DNA from: Gyrodactylus bullatarudis
Taxonomy: Eukaryota; Platyhelminthes; Monogenea; Gyrodactylidea; Gyrodactylidae
DNA: 64,000 nucleotides
Assembly (NCBI GenBank): GCA_012064415.1
Contig: SSNU01000234.1
Span: 523,088-587,087, forward strand
Direction: 5' to 3'
The number at the start of each line of letters is the position of its first letter. Positions within the stretch are counted from its first letter, which is position 1. Below, one piece after another: positions 45,195 to 60,100 of this stretch. Made by a program: the position numbers and the translations under genes. Under the pieces are notes generated by a model that searched no databases, was not told the DNA's origin, and was given only the letters and a program-made list of their open reading frames with translations.

Positions 45195-48100
45195 TTAAAC
45201 TGATGATTTGACGTACTTTTGATTAATCTTGTCTTCAGAAACATTAGAGGATAGAGAATTAGTTGATCTACTCTTCCAATTGGAAAGTTTTTGAATTTTG
45301 CCAAAATTTTTCACTTGGCGCATTGTAATGCCGATTCTTGTTTTATCGCTGGTCAAAACTTTAGACCCATGAGGGGTTGAGTTATCAGATTTCTGGTACA
45401 TTCGCTTGACCTTGGCAGTTTGCTGGTAAAATAAATCAGTCGTCCTTTTAGAGTACTCTTCCTGAGTAATGAGAGTAAAAGTAAAAAATTGAAAAAATGA
45501 TTTCCCGTTCATTGGAAACTCACTTCTAAATTGATCTTTTCTCTTTCTAAGATGGTAGAGGTTCGTAGAAACTTTTTCATGCTCAAATTGATAGCATCAC
45601 CATTGTCAAATTTTATAGAAATTGCATCTTCATACTTTGAATGTCGCATAAAGTCTATGAAGGTCAGCTTTTCCCGTCTAAGACGGGATCTCTGACCATG
45701 TTTCCTATCTAGATCTTCCCTAGGCTCGTTACTATCCTTGTGTTCTACTCTGCTTCCTGGAGTCATTAAAAAAAAATTAAACTAAGCTCTTCCGATTGAG
45801 TAAAATTCCCTAACTAACCTCGTTTGATTCGAAAGCTCAGGTCAACTGAGAATCGTTTTTCATTGAAAATTTCACTAGTCTGAGGCCTGTAAAAGGCTGG
45901 AATCGATGCTCTTCCATATTTGAATAGTTTTGGCTTCATCATTCGTTTACTGTTCAGTTCTTCATGCAAAAATTTCTCAAAAATAATAAGCTTTTTTGAG
46001 AATTTCGGAAAGAGTGTGTCCAGTTGAAAGTTTGCCTTCACTAGAGCCTGCCATCGGGTGATCAATTTGAAGGAGTGAAACTCAACAAGGTCCTTGTACT
46101 GATCAAAGTTGAGAAATTTCCTCGAAGAATTCTGGGAATGTTTCTCCCGACTTATATTGTCCATAATTTCTGACAAAAGATTCGGACTATACTTTTTAAC
46201 ATCGATCTAAACAGGAAATCAGGTATTATTATTCTGAGCTTCAGGTATGTGAAAATTGAGAACATTTTTTGATTTTAAAGAATCTGCAATGTGATAAGTT
46301 ATGACTAGGGCCTCAAAAAAGTACTATTTGGTCTATTTTTACTCTAGACAAAGGACTAGCTGAGTTTTAATAATCTAAAGAAGAAATCTGTTTATCTAAT
46401 CCTATTTAAAAGATAACCGACACTATTTATGTACTAAATTGTTGTCCAGGTACTTTACTGTACTATTTTTCAAATTTAATCTTAGAATAACCTCAGAATA
46501 TAGTATTTCTCAACTAGCTACCAATCACAATTTTCGATGAATTGATACCTATATTCCTGATAACGAGCTTTCATCATGTAAGAAAATAGCATCTAGATCG
46601 TAGCTTTTCCTCCATGAATTTCAAATTTCAACTAAAAAAATATACATTGTATATTATATCATACTTGGATGTATAATTTGAACAAAAATCAGAAATTTTG
46701 TTGACATAAGATTGACTAAAAATTCTGCAACAATTTACGGTAGAGGACTATGTTTTTACTCAAATTTTTTTTGAAAGTACTTTTTTCTACTTATTTTTGA
46801 GGCCCTAGTTACCACTGATAACCGATCAGATTTGAGTTAATCCTTTGAACCCTTGAAATACGAATTCAATATTTTATTTTGAGTAAAAATGGTATATAAA
46901 GGATTATAATAATTATTATTGTTAGAGTTGTGCTTGTTATCGATAAGATAGAACACATGTAAGATTGGTCCATTGATTTTAAAGAATCTGCAATGTGATA
47001 ACTCAAAGCACACACATTATGAATAAGAACATGAAAAATGACTTCGAAAAAACTGTATGGTTCGAATCTTGTTGTTCATAAAACTGTTTGCTTAATCATG
47101 TTATTCGAGCAGTAAAAACCAGTTACCTTTACAAAGATTGGCAATCCGAAAGGATAATTTTTGTGTGAGTGAAAGCAGTCCTCAGGTATTTGACAGTAAG
47201 GAATGGATTCCTTCTCGAAACTCTTTTGTGTATCAAGTATCAAATGTTGATATCCCAAAAGAGTCGGCTGGCTACTCTTCATAAAGTAGACATCCTTTGT
47301 GGCCAGAATAGAATTATTCGGATCAATCTTTTGGCTGATTTTCAACTGGAACGGAATTATTTGTAAGGAATTGATCTTGAGTAAATCAACTTGATTCTGT
47401 TTAATCTCATGAAGGTCAAAGGCTCTAGTCATTGGACTTGATTCTGAGAGGGAACTCAAAAAGGCTTCAACCTATAAAATTAGAAAAATAAAGTTTCATT
47501 CCTTTCTTAAAAAATTTGAGATAATAAGTGCATCTTATATCAACTGAAACTTAATAAATCTGATGATATATCCTTCAATTCATCCGTCAGAATGGCCTAC
47601 CAAATGGTTTTAATATATCTTATTAATAGAGCGGAAACTCAAGTGGCATATTTTCTCGAAAAATAGCAAAAATTTCAGCATTTTCTGGCAAAACATGACA
47701 AAGATGAATCTACCAAGAAGAATTAACAATTTTATTAAAAAATAAAATCGTCTCGTAGAAGAAGATATATTTCTCAATTATTCAATTCTAAATAACTCAC
47801 ATCGAGTTGCATATTGGAATTTTTATTGAGATCATAATTAATTTTGTGAATAGACTCAAGAGTCCTTTGTTTATGTAGGCGTCGGCTCTCTTCAATCATG
47901 ATGTTTATTGCCGCCTGACAGGCAGTCTCAGTTCGACGCTTATCTGTTATCTTTTTACCCTGATTGGTGGATTTTCGTTTAATCTTTTCACTGAAACATC
48001 CGTGTTTATTCATCTCAGCGCCAAATTGATTTTGTTCAGTTTCTCGATTAGCATTCAGTATGGAAAGAGACCTGCTTGTATCCATAAGAACTTGTGGTAT

Positions 48101-51100
48101 GCCGATGAATCTAAATCAAGAGAATGATTAGAAAAAAGTGTACGTAATACTAGATCAACATGAAAGGTAGAAATTACTTTAAACTGAAACCAAAGAATTC
48201 CTTATTGTGAGATTTCACCTCTCCAATTTTAGTGTTGCCGACATCTTCGATTGGATCAAAGCAACAGGAACAATCTGAGCACCATTTTAATTTGCTGTTG
48301 TTATTGCTAAAATGATCCTTGCGGTTGATCCTCTTGAGTAGGTCACCAGGCATGAGAGAATACCTATTTGAAATGAAATACAGTTCTGATAAAAAAATTG
48401 CGCATTGAAATTCTTTGTCTAATGCAGATCCCAAATATTAGTTTAAAATTTGACTCTTTTTCAAAAAAAGCATAATTTTGGCCAGATTGAATGTCTTTGA
48501 GTATTTTTCTATTTCAACGACTCAAGGGAATTTATAAATAAAATTTGCTTCTAACTACCCAGAGAATAATGTTGATTTTTTGTAAAAATACTACTAGCTT
48601 TAGTTCTTGAGTTCTAAATGTTTATTGAGGTTCCATTCCGTAATCTTTCCGCCGTCTGTTCTTACCCTGGGGTTATTCACTTGTCCTAAATTGAGATCTT
48701 GATTCGTGAAATAATTTGCAATCTTCTCATCTTAGAGAAAAAAAATTTCAAGGCATTTTCTAAATTTCCCTATTTTCGAACTTGGAGCTGTAAATTTTTA
48801 TCGATTTGAAATTGTAAGAGTGGTGAAAAGATTATAACTAGACAGGGAAACAGATAATTTACATAAAGTTTAGAAAAAAGATTCAAAATTGCATAGAGAA
48901 ATCAAAATTCAACTTCCAAAAGGCAAATAATTTTTAAAATTTCTATCAAAAGGCAAACAATAGATCATACACAAAGCAAATAGTCCAGGTTTGAGCTCTA
49001 TTACATTACTTTTATAATTGTTATTTCGACTCAATTTCACGTTGAATTTATCGTGATAATTAATTAATTTTTCAATGTGCTCGTGTATATATGGATGATA
49101 CAGGTGAGAACCGTATTTGTAGAGTGTAAAACTACACCTCCATTCATTTGTGTACATTTGTGTAATTTCACAGTTTTTCAATAAATAAACAACTTGACAT
49201 TATACTTTAAAGTAGGTATAAAATTTTGTCCAAAAATTTCAAATAAATGAGATTCACAGATCAATCGATAGAGAATTAAATTCTGATCATAATGGTATAT
49301 GGGGAGGGGGTTGATTTTTATTAGCCTAAAATCAGATTAAAGTTGGTCCAAATAATTTTTCTACATTTTCATGAATTTCGATTTTAGAGTCAAATGAGAG
49401 AGAAGAATTACAGGTGACTAATACATTTCTAAATTTAATTTAAAAAAGGTACTCCACAAATACGGTTCTCACCTGTAGCTGATTTAACACCATCTCACTT
49501 TGGCTTGTAGAGATTCTAAAAAATTTATTCCGGCTGCTTAATTTTTGACATGTTTGCTCTCTGAATAAGTGAGATTGAGTAATCTTTTAGCCTGGTTGAT
49601 ATCAATTGACAATCTTAAGATTTCATTCCTAACATTCAGGTGAAATAATAATTTTGTGATAAAAGTTTTAGAGCTCAAACCTAGACTATGGAATAGAAAA
49701 AACAGCTAATCAAATCAAACTTGAAATATTTCCTTATACGACATGTACCTGGGCACGTATGAGGAATCAAGTTTAAAATATTCATTGTTTTCATACAATA
49801 CCTGAAACGGTACATAAGTCATACGAGCGAGGATATCATAAAATTAAAATTAGGTATTTACTTGATAGTAGATAGATGATATTTTATTCAAAAATTAATC
49901 TCTTTTTCAACTCACCCATTCTCAAAGTCGATTGGATTCAACTTGGAATATTTCGATTTGGCAAAAGGTTCAATACAACATGCACACATAACCTGGGGTA
50001 TAATTTGACATCCATATGAATAGAATAGCTTTGAAAAATTAATCATTCGAGTGGAACCAAATCATAAATTACTACATATTCATTTCAAGTCTCCTCTTTC
50101 TTCTGAATATATATTTCCTCACTGGTTTTTTAAACAGTACATATTTCTTATCCGGATCCAATCAATTCGGATCAAGTCTAATCAATTAATAAAGAATGAA
50201 GCTTACATTTAATAGCAAGGGGGTATATTCGAATTTAACATGAAAATTCCTTTTATTCCTACAGAATGGTGATCAATGAAGCAAATCCTTTCTTTCTCGG
50301 ACTCAGAAAAGATTTTTCACGAGAAAGAAAATTGTAATTTCCCAAAAATCAAACAATATACAGAATGAACGAGAAAAGAGGATATTTTGTGCAAACAGTG
50401 TACAGTAAACTTGATCTTCCCCTTCCCAATAGAGTAGACTCTTTTTGCTGATTACACTAGTAATATTTCCAAGAAGACGCTTTTGGGATTACATAATGAA
50501 TGGAGGGATATGAAAAAAGTGTATTATTAATTCTGATAGATAAGCCAAAAGGAAAGTAATGAAATAGTTTTATAATCTCACACCACTGCATAAGGTAAAG
50601 TAAGGTACTCAGTAATTTAATGTTACTGATTTCTCCTTTTGACTAAAATCGATAAGACAATTCTCTTACTTACTCAAATATCACTTTATTAACCAAGTTA
50701 TGGGTTTCTTCTGTTTTTGCGAAAAACACTGTAATTTTTCTAGTTAAGAACGAAATTATCTTTTAAATTCTAAAGCTAGTTGATGTGAAGATGAGAATTA
50801 ACCTCTTTTTACAAAAAACTCAATATTTTTCTCCCAAAAGTTACGAAAAAATCTATTTGTCCAACTTTATAATGAAATAAGCCAATAAGTTGTGGAAATT
50901 AAAAAAGATTTCTGAAAAAATTCAATATGACCAAAATTACGCCTTTTTTTGAATTTCCAACCCAAAATTTATAAAAGATTTGAAGCAATTTTTTGCTGAT
51001 ATTTGGTACCAACATGAGACAAAGAATTCGAATTGAACCGTGGAGGCAGAAAAGAATCTACTGTTTTCATGTGAAATTCAAACTTTTAATTTTTGGATCA

Positions 51101-54100
51101 TTCGGAATGATTCATTACCCTTCGTGATAGTCAATAAATTTGAAATTTTCAATTTCCCACAAAAATGACGAATTTCTGCAGCCGAAGAAAAATATTGAGT
51201 TTTTTGGAAAAAGGTTAATTCTCATCTTCATGTCAATTAGGTTTATGCTGAAATGAGCCCATAACTGGTTAAAATGAAAAATAGGCCATTTTTTGAATTT
51301 CGGAAAATGCGCCAAAATATCTGTAAACTAGAAATCTAATCCTTCGTTAATCCCAAATATCAGGATTTTATCAATAAAACTCGATAAAGTTAAAATTGGA
51401 AATGCAAAAGAAGGCCTAATTTTGGCGAAAAATAGTGAATTCTCATTTTCATACCAACTTGCCTCCGGTTATTAGCTATCGGTATGGATTGATAAAGCAA
51501 ACTTTCATCCATTCAAGAAAGAAATTTGAAAAAAAGAGAAATTTAAAATTTCGAGTTTTTCAACCTTTTTTCAAACTCGAAAGTTGAAAATCATATATGG
51601 TACAGTATATTAAATAGAAATACCAATGTTGAACAACATGTTAAAAAGTCCAATTTTACGCCTGAAAGAGGAGAAAATTTCGATCTAGGTTGTCCAAGAA
51701 AATTTTGAAATTTGATCTATTTGAAGCCGTGAGTTAATTTGAAAACACAAATTTTCACTCAAATTTTATGTTTTTTTTTCAAATAAATTTTACTTGATTT
51801 TATTTTTTGCGCAAATTTTTTCTCTTTATCCCGTTCATACAAACATCAATCGACGCAGAATTTGATTTTCTATTTAATGATATTCAGTTGTTGGGCAATT
51901 AGTTAATTTCTCTTAATGATTTTGATCAATTAGTAACTCCAGTTTTGGGAAAATTCGAAATTTCGTTTTTTGCGAATATCTCCAAAACTGAATTCAATTC
52001 GCGAATTCTGAGACCAGATATAGAATCTGCGTCAAATTTCGGATCAGGATCATTTTAGTTTATTTTGATACCTCCAGATCGAAAAAAAGTGACACGCCGT
52101 GTCATTATTAAAATTTTGAAAAAACCGTCAATTCGATCTGATCTTGGATCATGTTAATTTATCAATTTTGAAATTGTAGACGAAATATTTTAATATGGTC
52201 GAAAAAAAGATTTTCACACAATTATAGTATTTCCTAAATGCTCAACAACAATTCCTGTTCCTTTTTAGTTGGTGATGCAGAAAATCAAAATTAGATTACT
52301 CTCATACCTTGGAATTTTCAATTTTAAAAATATGTAAAAACACACCAACTCCAAATTTAAATTGTCTCATATGAAATTTCTCCATGAACTAGACAGGCCA
52401 TAGAGGTTTCACATTGAGAACATAAAATTGTAATTGTCGAGATTGTCTGTAATTTTTTGATTTTGTATTAAAAAAGGCAAAAATGATCTGTCTTAGCTTA
52501 GCCTTGGGAAATTTTCTACAAGGGGAATCAAGTATTAATTATAATTAATACTTAATTAAGGGGTCTAAGAAATCAATAGTTATGAAAGAAGAAAGAAAAT
52601 TCAGTGGGATTATTATTTCTGTCCATAAATGTTAATATATAATATTGGATGATGATTCTTTATTTTATAATTTTTTTTCATCTATTTACTTTGTTTTTCA
52701 GATTAAAGGCCTACTTACTCTATTGATAACAAGAAGAAATAAATCCGTGTTGCATCTATTCAGTCAGAAATCCAACAATTAAAAGATTCTAATTAAATTT
52801 AAAAGAATTTCGTGTTGGAATATTAAAAGAAAATCAATTGTGTTTAGTAATAAAACCTTTACAAGAAATTCCATACCCATTACAGACATAAAGTAAGAAT
52901 ATCGTAGAAGTGGAAAAGGATGTAGTGCTTCTCGTTCAAGATTAACTCTTACAACTGGGGGGTATATGCAATAAAGGGAATACTAATCTTAATGAAACAA
53001 AGAGGAATCCCACTTGGAAGCAGTTACCAGTGGTGAATCATTGAGATTATCAATTTCTTATGTCTGTAATCCATTTTGAGTAATTTCTAAAACAGCCTCA
53101 ACATTTTAGTGTTGTGATGATTGAAATATTCACTTATATTTTGAAATAAGTCCGAAAGTTCAGTTAAAATCATATTAGGAAAATTAGCATAAAGTTTGGT
53201 TTATATAGAAACTCTCCAGACGTCTGTACAGTCATCCCCTGAATTTTTGTGATTTAAGGAAATAGTCTATTTTTAGACCTTTTATTTACTACTTGAAAAT
53301 TAATAAGTAAGGATGATCTGAGATCGGTTGAAATTGAATAATGATAATTGGTTTCTTTTTCTCAACTTTTAGCTGCGAATAAAATTATTTTTCATAAACT
53401 AGATCAAAGCAATCAAAACAAGCAGGAAGAGGAGAAGAGAAAGTGGACAGTTACCAATTGATCCATACATAAAAAGAAGACCAAATACGTAACTGGTCAC
53501 TAACAAAAGAGAAACACCCCTCCCTCCCCATAAACGTTCCCAAACCAGCCAATAAGAGGATGCAAATTTTGTTAATTTATCTAGTATATAAATCAAGCCG
53601 GTGTAAGAGTCTGACGAGATCCGGCGAAATAAAAGCTTTATCACTAATTATTCGTTTTGTCTTCAAATCCTCATAATGAGTTCCAACTCATCACCAGAAA
53701 CAAATGTTTTCGAAGAAGCTCGGCAATACATACTTCAACAAAGCAATCTAGTTCCTGTTTAAGATAGGTTGATCAGTGAAATAGAATAAAGATTCACTGA
53801 TCATTTGAAAAATGTTTCCCTAAATAATTATCTACAAGCCAACTATCATAATATTAACTAGAATTATTTCGTTCTAGAAGATTAGGTAATATGCTAGTCA
53901 CGGTGGGATCCATTTGTAAGCTGTAACATTCCTGTGGGATATACGACCTAAGCACCTAGAACGAAATAATTCTAGTAACCTTTGTAAGTATAGGTACTGC
54001 AATATCAATTATTATTATCTAAACAGGAAGCATCCTAGTCTTTATTCATCAGGAAACTATTTTCACTGATATCCAATTGATATTTCTCGAATTTTCTTTC

Positions 54101-57100
54101 AATAAAATCAGTTTTTGTAATCAGTTCCATTACTTATCGCACAACCTAATAATTTTGAATTTTAGACAGAGAAAACATATATACATATAAAGATTGATGG
54201 TAGAAGTAATAATGAACTAGATCAGTTGTCTATAATTTTAAATCAAAAGTAGAAATTAAAATGTTCTTCTCTCCATCCGTTGTTGAATTGATAACTGTCG
54301 GCTATCTAATTCCTTTAATCTCATCAAGTTAAATCTACATAAAACTAGATAATATTGACTCTCTTAACTAGAGTTTCCCGTTTAACCTCATCGATCGAGG
54401 CAAAGGATTAATCTCAAATTCTTGCTTATTCTCATTTTTTTGCTTGAATATCAAGTTTTTCAGCCATGGGGTTTCGAATATTATTATCGTTGTATCAGAA
54501 AGTAAAGTCCTGATGTAAAACTGTACAGAAAATCTATTACATATAAGCATGTATCTTTAACAAGTAAGATATATGAAGGCTTATTTTGATATTAGTTTAG
54601 TAATTAATGTAAATATACAATATACCTACTTGATCCTGGAAGAATTTTCCACATTTGTGGAAATTACTGTCCGAATTAAAGTAAACTCGGCTCTCATTGG
54701 ACTCAATGTAGTTATTGATTTTCGTCAAACGATTCTTGTTAGCAATAATCAGAGATTTGGTCATTCTCGGATCCAGAATAATCTCATAGATAGACTTAAC
54801 TGAATGTGATTGCATTTTGAACTTGTTCAGTAGGATATTTATTTCATTCCACAAGGTCGATGATCGATTCTGGCTAGAACCATAACGTCGTTTATGTCGC
54901 ATTCTCATGGAACTTACAGATGAGAACCGATTTGAGTAATCACTCAGAGATCTATCTTCGTCAATGCTACAAGAATCACTCCCTGAAGTTGGTAGTTGAT
55001 AGTTGGAAACAGAAAAGTCATCCTGTTCTGAGGATGACCCGGAAAAATTGCCATTACTCGACAGTGTATCAACAGAGTTACTATCCAGTGATTCAGACAG
55101 GGACGTATCTGAGGATTTAATGATTTGCGTGCATGAATGCCAATCGTTTTTTGATTCTTTTTTAAGCCTAGCTGGATTAACACTTGAACTCGCCGATCGT
55201 TGAAGCTTGGGCTCTGGCTTTTTCTGTTCCACAATGTTGTTAACCATGGTGCATTGGATTGAGTCGAACAAGAGTTTCATGCTACTATTTCCGAGTGTTG
55301 ATATGAATGGCTGGGAGTTGTTCTTCAACTCAGGTGGAGATATCGACCTAGAGAAGAAACAAAAGTGAAATACGATAAAGCAAGATTTCAAACCTACTCA
55401 GGAAAACCTACATTTTTGGGATCAGTTTAGACTTGGAATGATCAATCTGCTTTCTCTTCTTCTTACGTGATCGTTCAAGAGTCTTCCTCTGACGTATCAT
55501 TGTGCGAATAAAATGGTATTTCCTACTCCGATGTTCTTTCAAAAGAAATCTTCTCAGTATCTTTTCATAAAGCAATAATATTTGACCTTGTATATTGACA
55601 CCATGGGTTATTGGTGGTGCTGGAAGACCCAAGTTCTGTGCAAATACATTTTTAAATAAAAGTTTGATGTCAGTTAGTGAAAAAACGTACATTTCTATAG
55701 ACATCTTCTGATAAGTTTAAATAACCCAGGTCTTCTTCCGTTAAAGGAAGCTTTGTGAAGGTGTTCTCTGTGGAAATATTGAATGAATTTAAACTCTGCA
55801 GTCTCATACTGAGGATTTCGTTCTCATCGTTAGACTTGTCGACTGTTGGATTCAACTTGAGTCTCTCCAAAATCTCAGTTACATTTTCTGATATCTGAGA
55901 ACTGTTCACACATTCATTAGGCGGTGTCATCTGAGGAAATGATATTTAAAAAATAAAAAAGATGTCAAGTTACCTGATTCATGTAGGTCGAGAAACGTCG
56001 TTGCCATGTTCCGAGTTGTCTCAAGAGGAATGTTTGTTTAACATCAATCTCATCATTGAAGCTCTCCTCCACTACGTGGCTTATGGAGCTTCTCTGTGAA
56101 TAAATTTTGTATTTTATAATTTCAACACTCAAGTTGTTGAAGAAATAAGTAAAAAGTAACAGTCAGCTACATGGAATTAGGGAAAAACATTGAAAAGTAC
56201 AATAGATGTTAGTAAAAATAGAATAAACTGCAATATAACCAACTCATTTTTCCAATGTCTGGTCGGCTAAGTCCTTCCAATTTGCTCAATAAGACAGATA
56301 AAAAAATTTCAGCTTGATAGGACTAAATTTATAGGGTCCTTTCGGATAAGTCTCTCTCCGAATTGCTGAAATTTACAGATGGGAGTTACAATAAAAGATA
56401 AGTTTTCTACTTGAATTTTTAAAACATTTTTTAAAATTTAATTTTTTGTTTTAATTATAATTAATTATAATAATTATTATATTAGTGAAGTTCCTTCCTC
56501 AATAGGAATAGATGCTAACTAAAAGATAAGTTTTCTACTTGAATTTTTAAAACATTTTTTAAAATTTAATTTTTTGTTTTAATTATAATTAATTATAATA
56601 ATTATTATATTAGTGAAGTTCCTTCCTCAATAGGAATAGATGCTTGTAATTTGAACGCTCTTCAATTTTATCTAAAAATCTTAATAATCCTATTAGTCTA
56701 GATCTGAAGGGTACTTGGCAATCTTGGTACCGAAACGTCTGGGAGAGACTTTGGTAAAAGGTTGGCTATATTCCTAATTTAATCCATAATTAATTTTTTT
56801 TTAATTTCTATCAAAACTTAAAAATCTTACACGTGTATCAACTGGAGTTGTCAGATAGATTTCTAATGGCTTTTCTGTGTCACTACTTGGCTCACTCTTG
56901 TTGACACCCTTCTTGATCTGAAGTGATTTAGGATCACGTTTCTTCCTCTTTCATTTGGTAATATGAAAAAATTGATTTATAAATTGTTTTGCCTCAGAGT
57001 CAATTAATCAAGTTAAGAAACAAACACATAGTGAATTCACGACGAGGAAATCAGGTCATTTCAACTGTGATTGGTAGTGGTACAAACAAATTACAAATGC

Positions 57101-60100
57101 TCTAATGTTTAAGAGGAGAACAGAAACTAGAGTCATGCATAAAACTAAATTAGAGAGAAATTGTTGTCACAATTGAAAAATTAAAATCTCAAAATCAACA
57201 AGAAAATTAATGAATTCTCAACAGTGAATCAGTTCGAAAAAGATTCTCACCTCTTGTTGTTTTATCACTGGAATGATGAATAGGAAAAAAGTATTTTTTA
57301 ATTGTTCTTGTATAATTACTCTAATACATACGACATAAAAAAATTCAGTTTCTTTCGATGGATAGGAAGAATTCTGGAGAACTATAGCATAAAATAAATG
57401 ATAAACGTTTTATTTCGTCGGGTCTCTTCAGACTTGATCCCGGACTGACATTTATATAGTGTTACAATATTTCCATTAGTTCAAATGTGCTCAGAAAGGG
57501 AGGAGTGTGAGTTTGTAATTCTGTTTTCAGGCTGTTTCACTTCTGTTTCTCCTCCATACTTGGGCCCCTTTACATCCATCAGTAACTGCCTACTGTACCT
57601 TTTTCGCTTTGGCTTAATTGACTGATCACTTTTCTTCACTTCTTTTGCATTAATTGCAAGTTGACTATAGAAGTGTGATACATGAATTACACTAATTACG
57701 GGTTGGCTCATAATTTGATTATCAATTACTGTTGACTTCTTGGAAGAATTCTCTTTTCTATAAAACAGTCTTACGAATCGGACTTTTTCGCTGATTTCAA
57801 AATATTTTAACGCTTTTGATACTTCAAGGACTACTATGTCCTAATTGAGGTAGATTTCTTTCCTACAAAGTGCTTAAATAGGCATAAAATTGAGTTGAAA
57901 AAAAAAATCTGAAAACCATTTAAAAGACTAAGATCGAATGCAAGTTAGGAAAATATAATATAGTTCTTTAAACTCTTTTCTTTCTTCTTCTAGAAGAGAC
58001 TTCTTGTTAAAGTGAAAAGATGAGAATTGAAAAATGATTTATCAAATTGCATTTCTTTATACACTTGTTCCCTCTCTGAATGGAAATCGAGTAGGGAAAT
58101 TTCTCAAGTGTGTTTTTCTATTGATACTTGTTCTAGACTGGAACGATTCTATTCCACTCTAGGATAGTCTTACTCAATTCTTCAATGTAGAATTTACATT
58201 TCCCTTGGCTCTCTGTCTCTCTTCCTCCTCAACTGGGCAATTACACTGTGGATTTTCCCTTTTCCAAGATTAACCTTTTAATACTAGAGCCAGTTGACAT
58301 GAAAATTATCTAGATCATGAGACCCACTTTCACCGTGCGATAAAAAAAGAAACTTTTTATGAGAAATATTGTCGAGTTGAACATTTTTGTTGATTTCAAA
58401 GTAAAAGAATGATCGGATTAGTCAGGGAAACCGATTATGAGTATAATATTTTTGATAGACACTTGTCTTTATTCAGTAATCTTATATCATAAAAATGCCA
58501 TTGATTTTCAACCATTGAAAATGATCAAGATAAGATACATTTGATCTTCATGTCTAATCGTGATCGTAGTAAAGAACAACATTCAATCATTCTATTACTT
58601 TGAAAGAAACCATAATTTTCAAATCAAATTTTGATAGAATTCGGCACTAACCCGAAATTTGAAAAAAATCCTATGGTGAAAGGGGGTCTAATGATCTAAA
58701 TTTAGAAAAAGTTTTCATCAAGTTCGTGTTTTAGACCAAAAAATTTGAAATTTTTGCAAGATCGTTTATTTCAACTAGCTTTAGTTAGTTTATTTCAACT
58801 AAATGAAACCTTTTTTGTTAGAAAATAAATCTATATTTAAAATGTATTATAATGAGTAGATAAAAAGAAAAAATTAAAAATCTTCAAGATGTTTTTAGAA
58901 CAAAATATTCTGGTTTCTAGTGAAGGGTTGGATAAAGGAGTGAATGAGTATAATCTAACTTGCTACGAATATGCTGTAATAAAAAGATTCGGTTAATTCT
59001 TCTCGCCAAACATTTCCTAAATACCTTTAAAGTTTATCTAAAACAGTAATCCTGCTAAGATTCATTAAAGGATTTTATTTATGAGTTAAGAATGTTTGGG
59101 GAACTCCCAACTACAGTACAGTATTTACTAGAGCATTAACTCCGAGAGAAGCATATTTCGTGTAATTCTACCAGTAAGAATAAAGAACTCTGTCTGATAT
59201 AAAGTACGGAGTTGAAATTCTACTCAACATGATCAAAACAGCAAAGCTAGAAAATTTAGTGTTATTATAAGATTATGGTACACTCGGTGTATGGTACATC
59301 CGTCAGATGAAAAGTTATAAGGAAAAAAGACCATGTTAGATAAAACTTACCCTTCTTTTGTAGACGAAATGAAACAAGAATTTTTCCCATTAACTCCTGC
59401 AATGAGGGTAACTGTTTCTAGGATGTAAAATTTTGATCATATTCCAATTGAAGAGATCAAGTTGAAAAGAAGTAAACCTACAAGCGATGATGGAAGATTA
59501 TGAATTCGTTGCATTTTATCAAAATCTTTCGTTAGCTGAGCCAATTTTGATGTGAAATTGGTGCATTTTACTGGTCCCTGTCCGTTGGTAGTTTCTGCCC
59601 TGACTAGGGGTGCCTTGACTAAAAGACTAGCCAGATTCTTTGAGAATAGATTGGCCAATTCATTTTGTTGGTCATGACTACAATTGAAAAGAATACTTGG
59701 AAATTAAAAAGGGTGAAATTTATGAAAAAAAGATATTTTTGAAGTCCGATTCAAAAGGTCACGTCAATGCGGTTATTTGGGATTATATCTTTATTATAAT
59801 TTATTTTTTTGTCGAAATCTAACGCTATGCGATAACACTGAAAATTAACAGAAAGAGTTGGTTAATAAAAAACATCGAGAACAGTGTGAATACATTTTCA
59901 GAGTTTTATTAAAATGCCCATAAAAACAAACTTATAAAGCTCTACGTCCGGGAGAAATTTCTAACCATGATAGAAGATACTAAAATATGCATGTACCCAA
60001 AAGAAGAATTGATCTTCAATTTTTCTCTTCTAAAAACACTGACAAAGCTAGCTAATATGAAGATGGGAATTTATGATTTTTGCAAAATTCTCATCTTTTT

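Noticed and set aside
48909..49181. Minus-strand frame of 90 codons starting MKNCEITQMYTNEWRCSF
   Set aside because: It lies in an intron of gene X between phase-compatible exons and overlaps an inverted repeat; no splice partners or recognised family.
54597..55234. Other-frame ORFs on both strands inside the large gene X exon
   Set aside because: They are shadows of the Ser/Asp-rich exon 54630-55347, whose frame joins its neighbours correctly.
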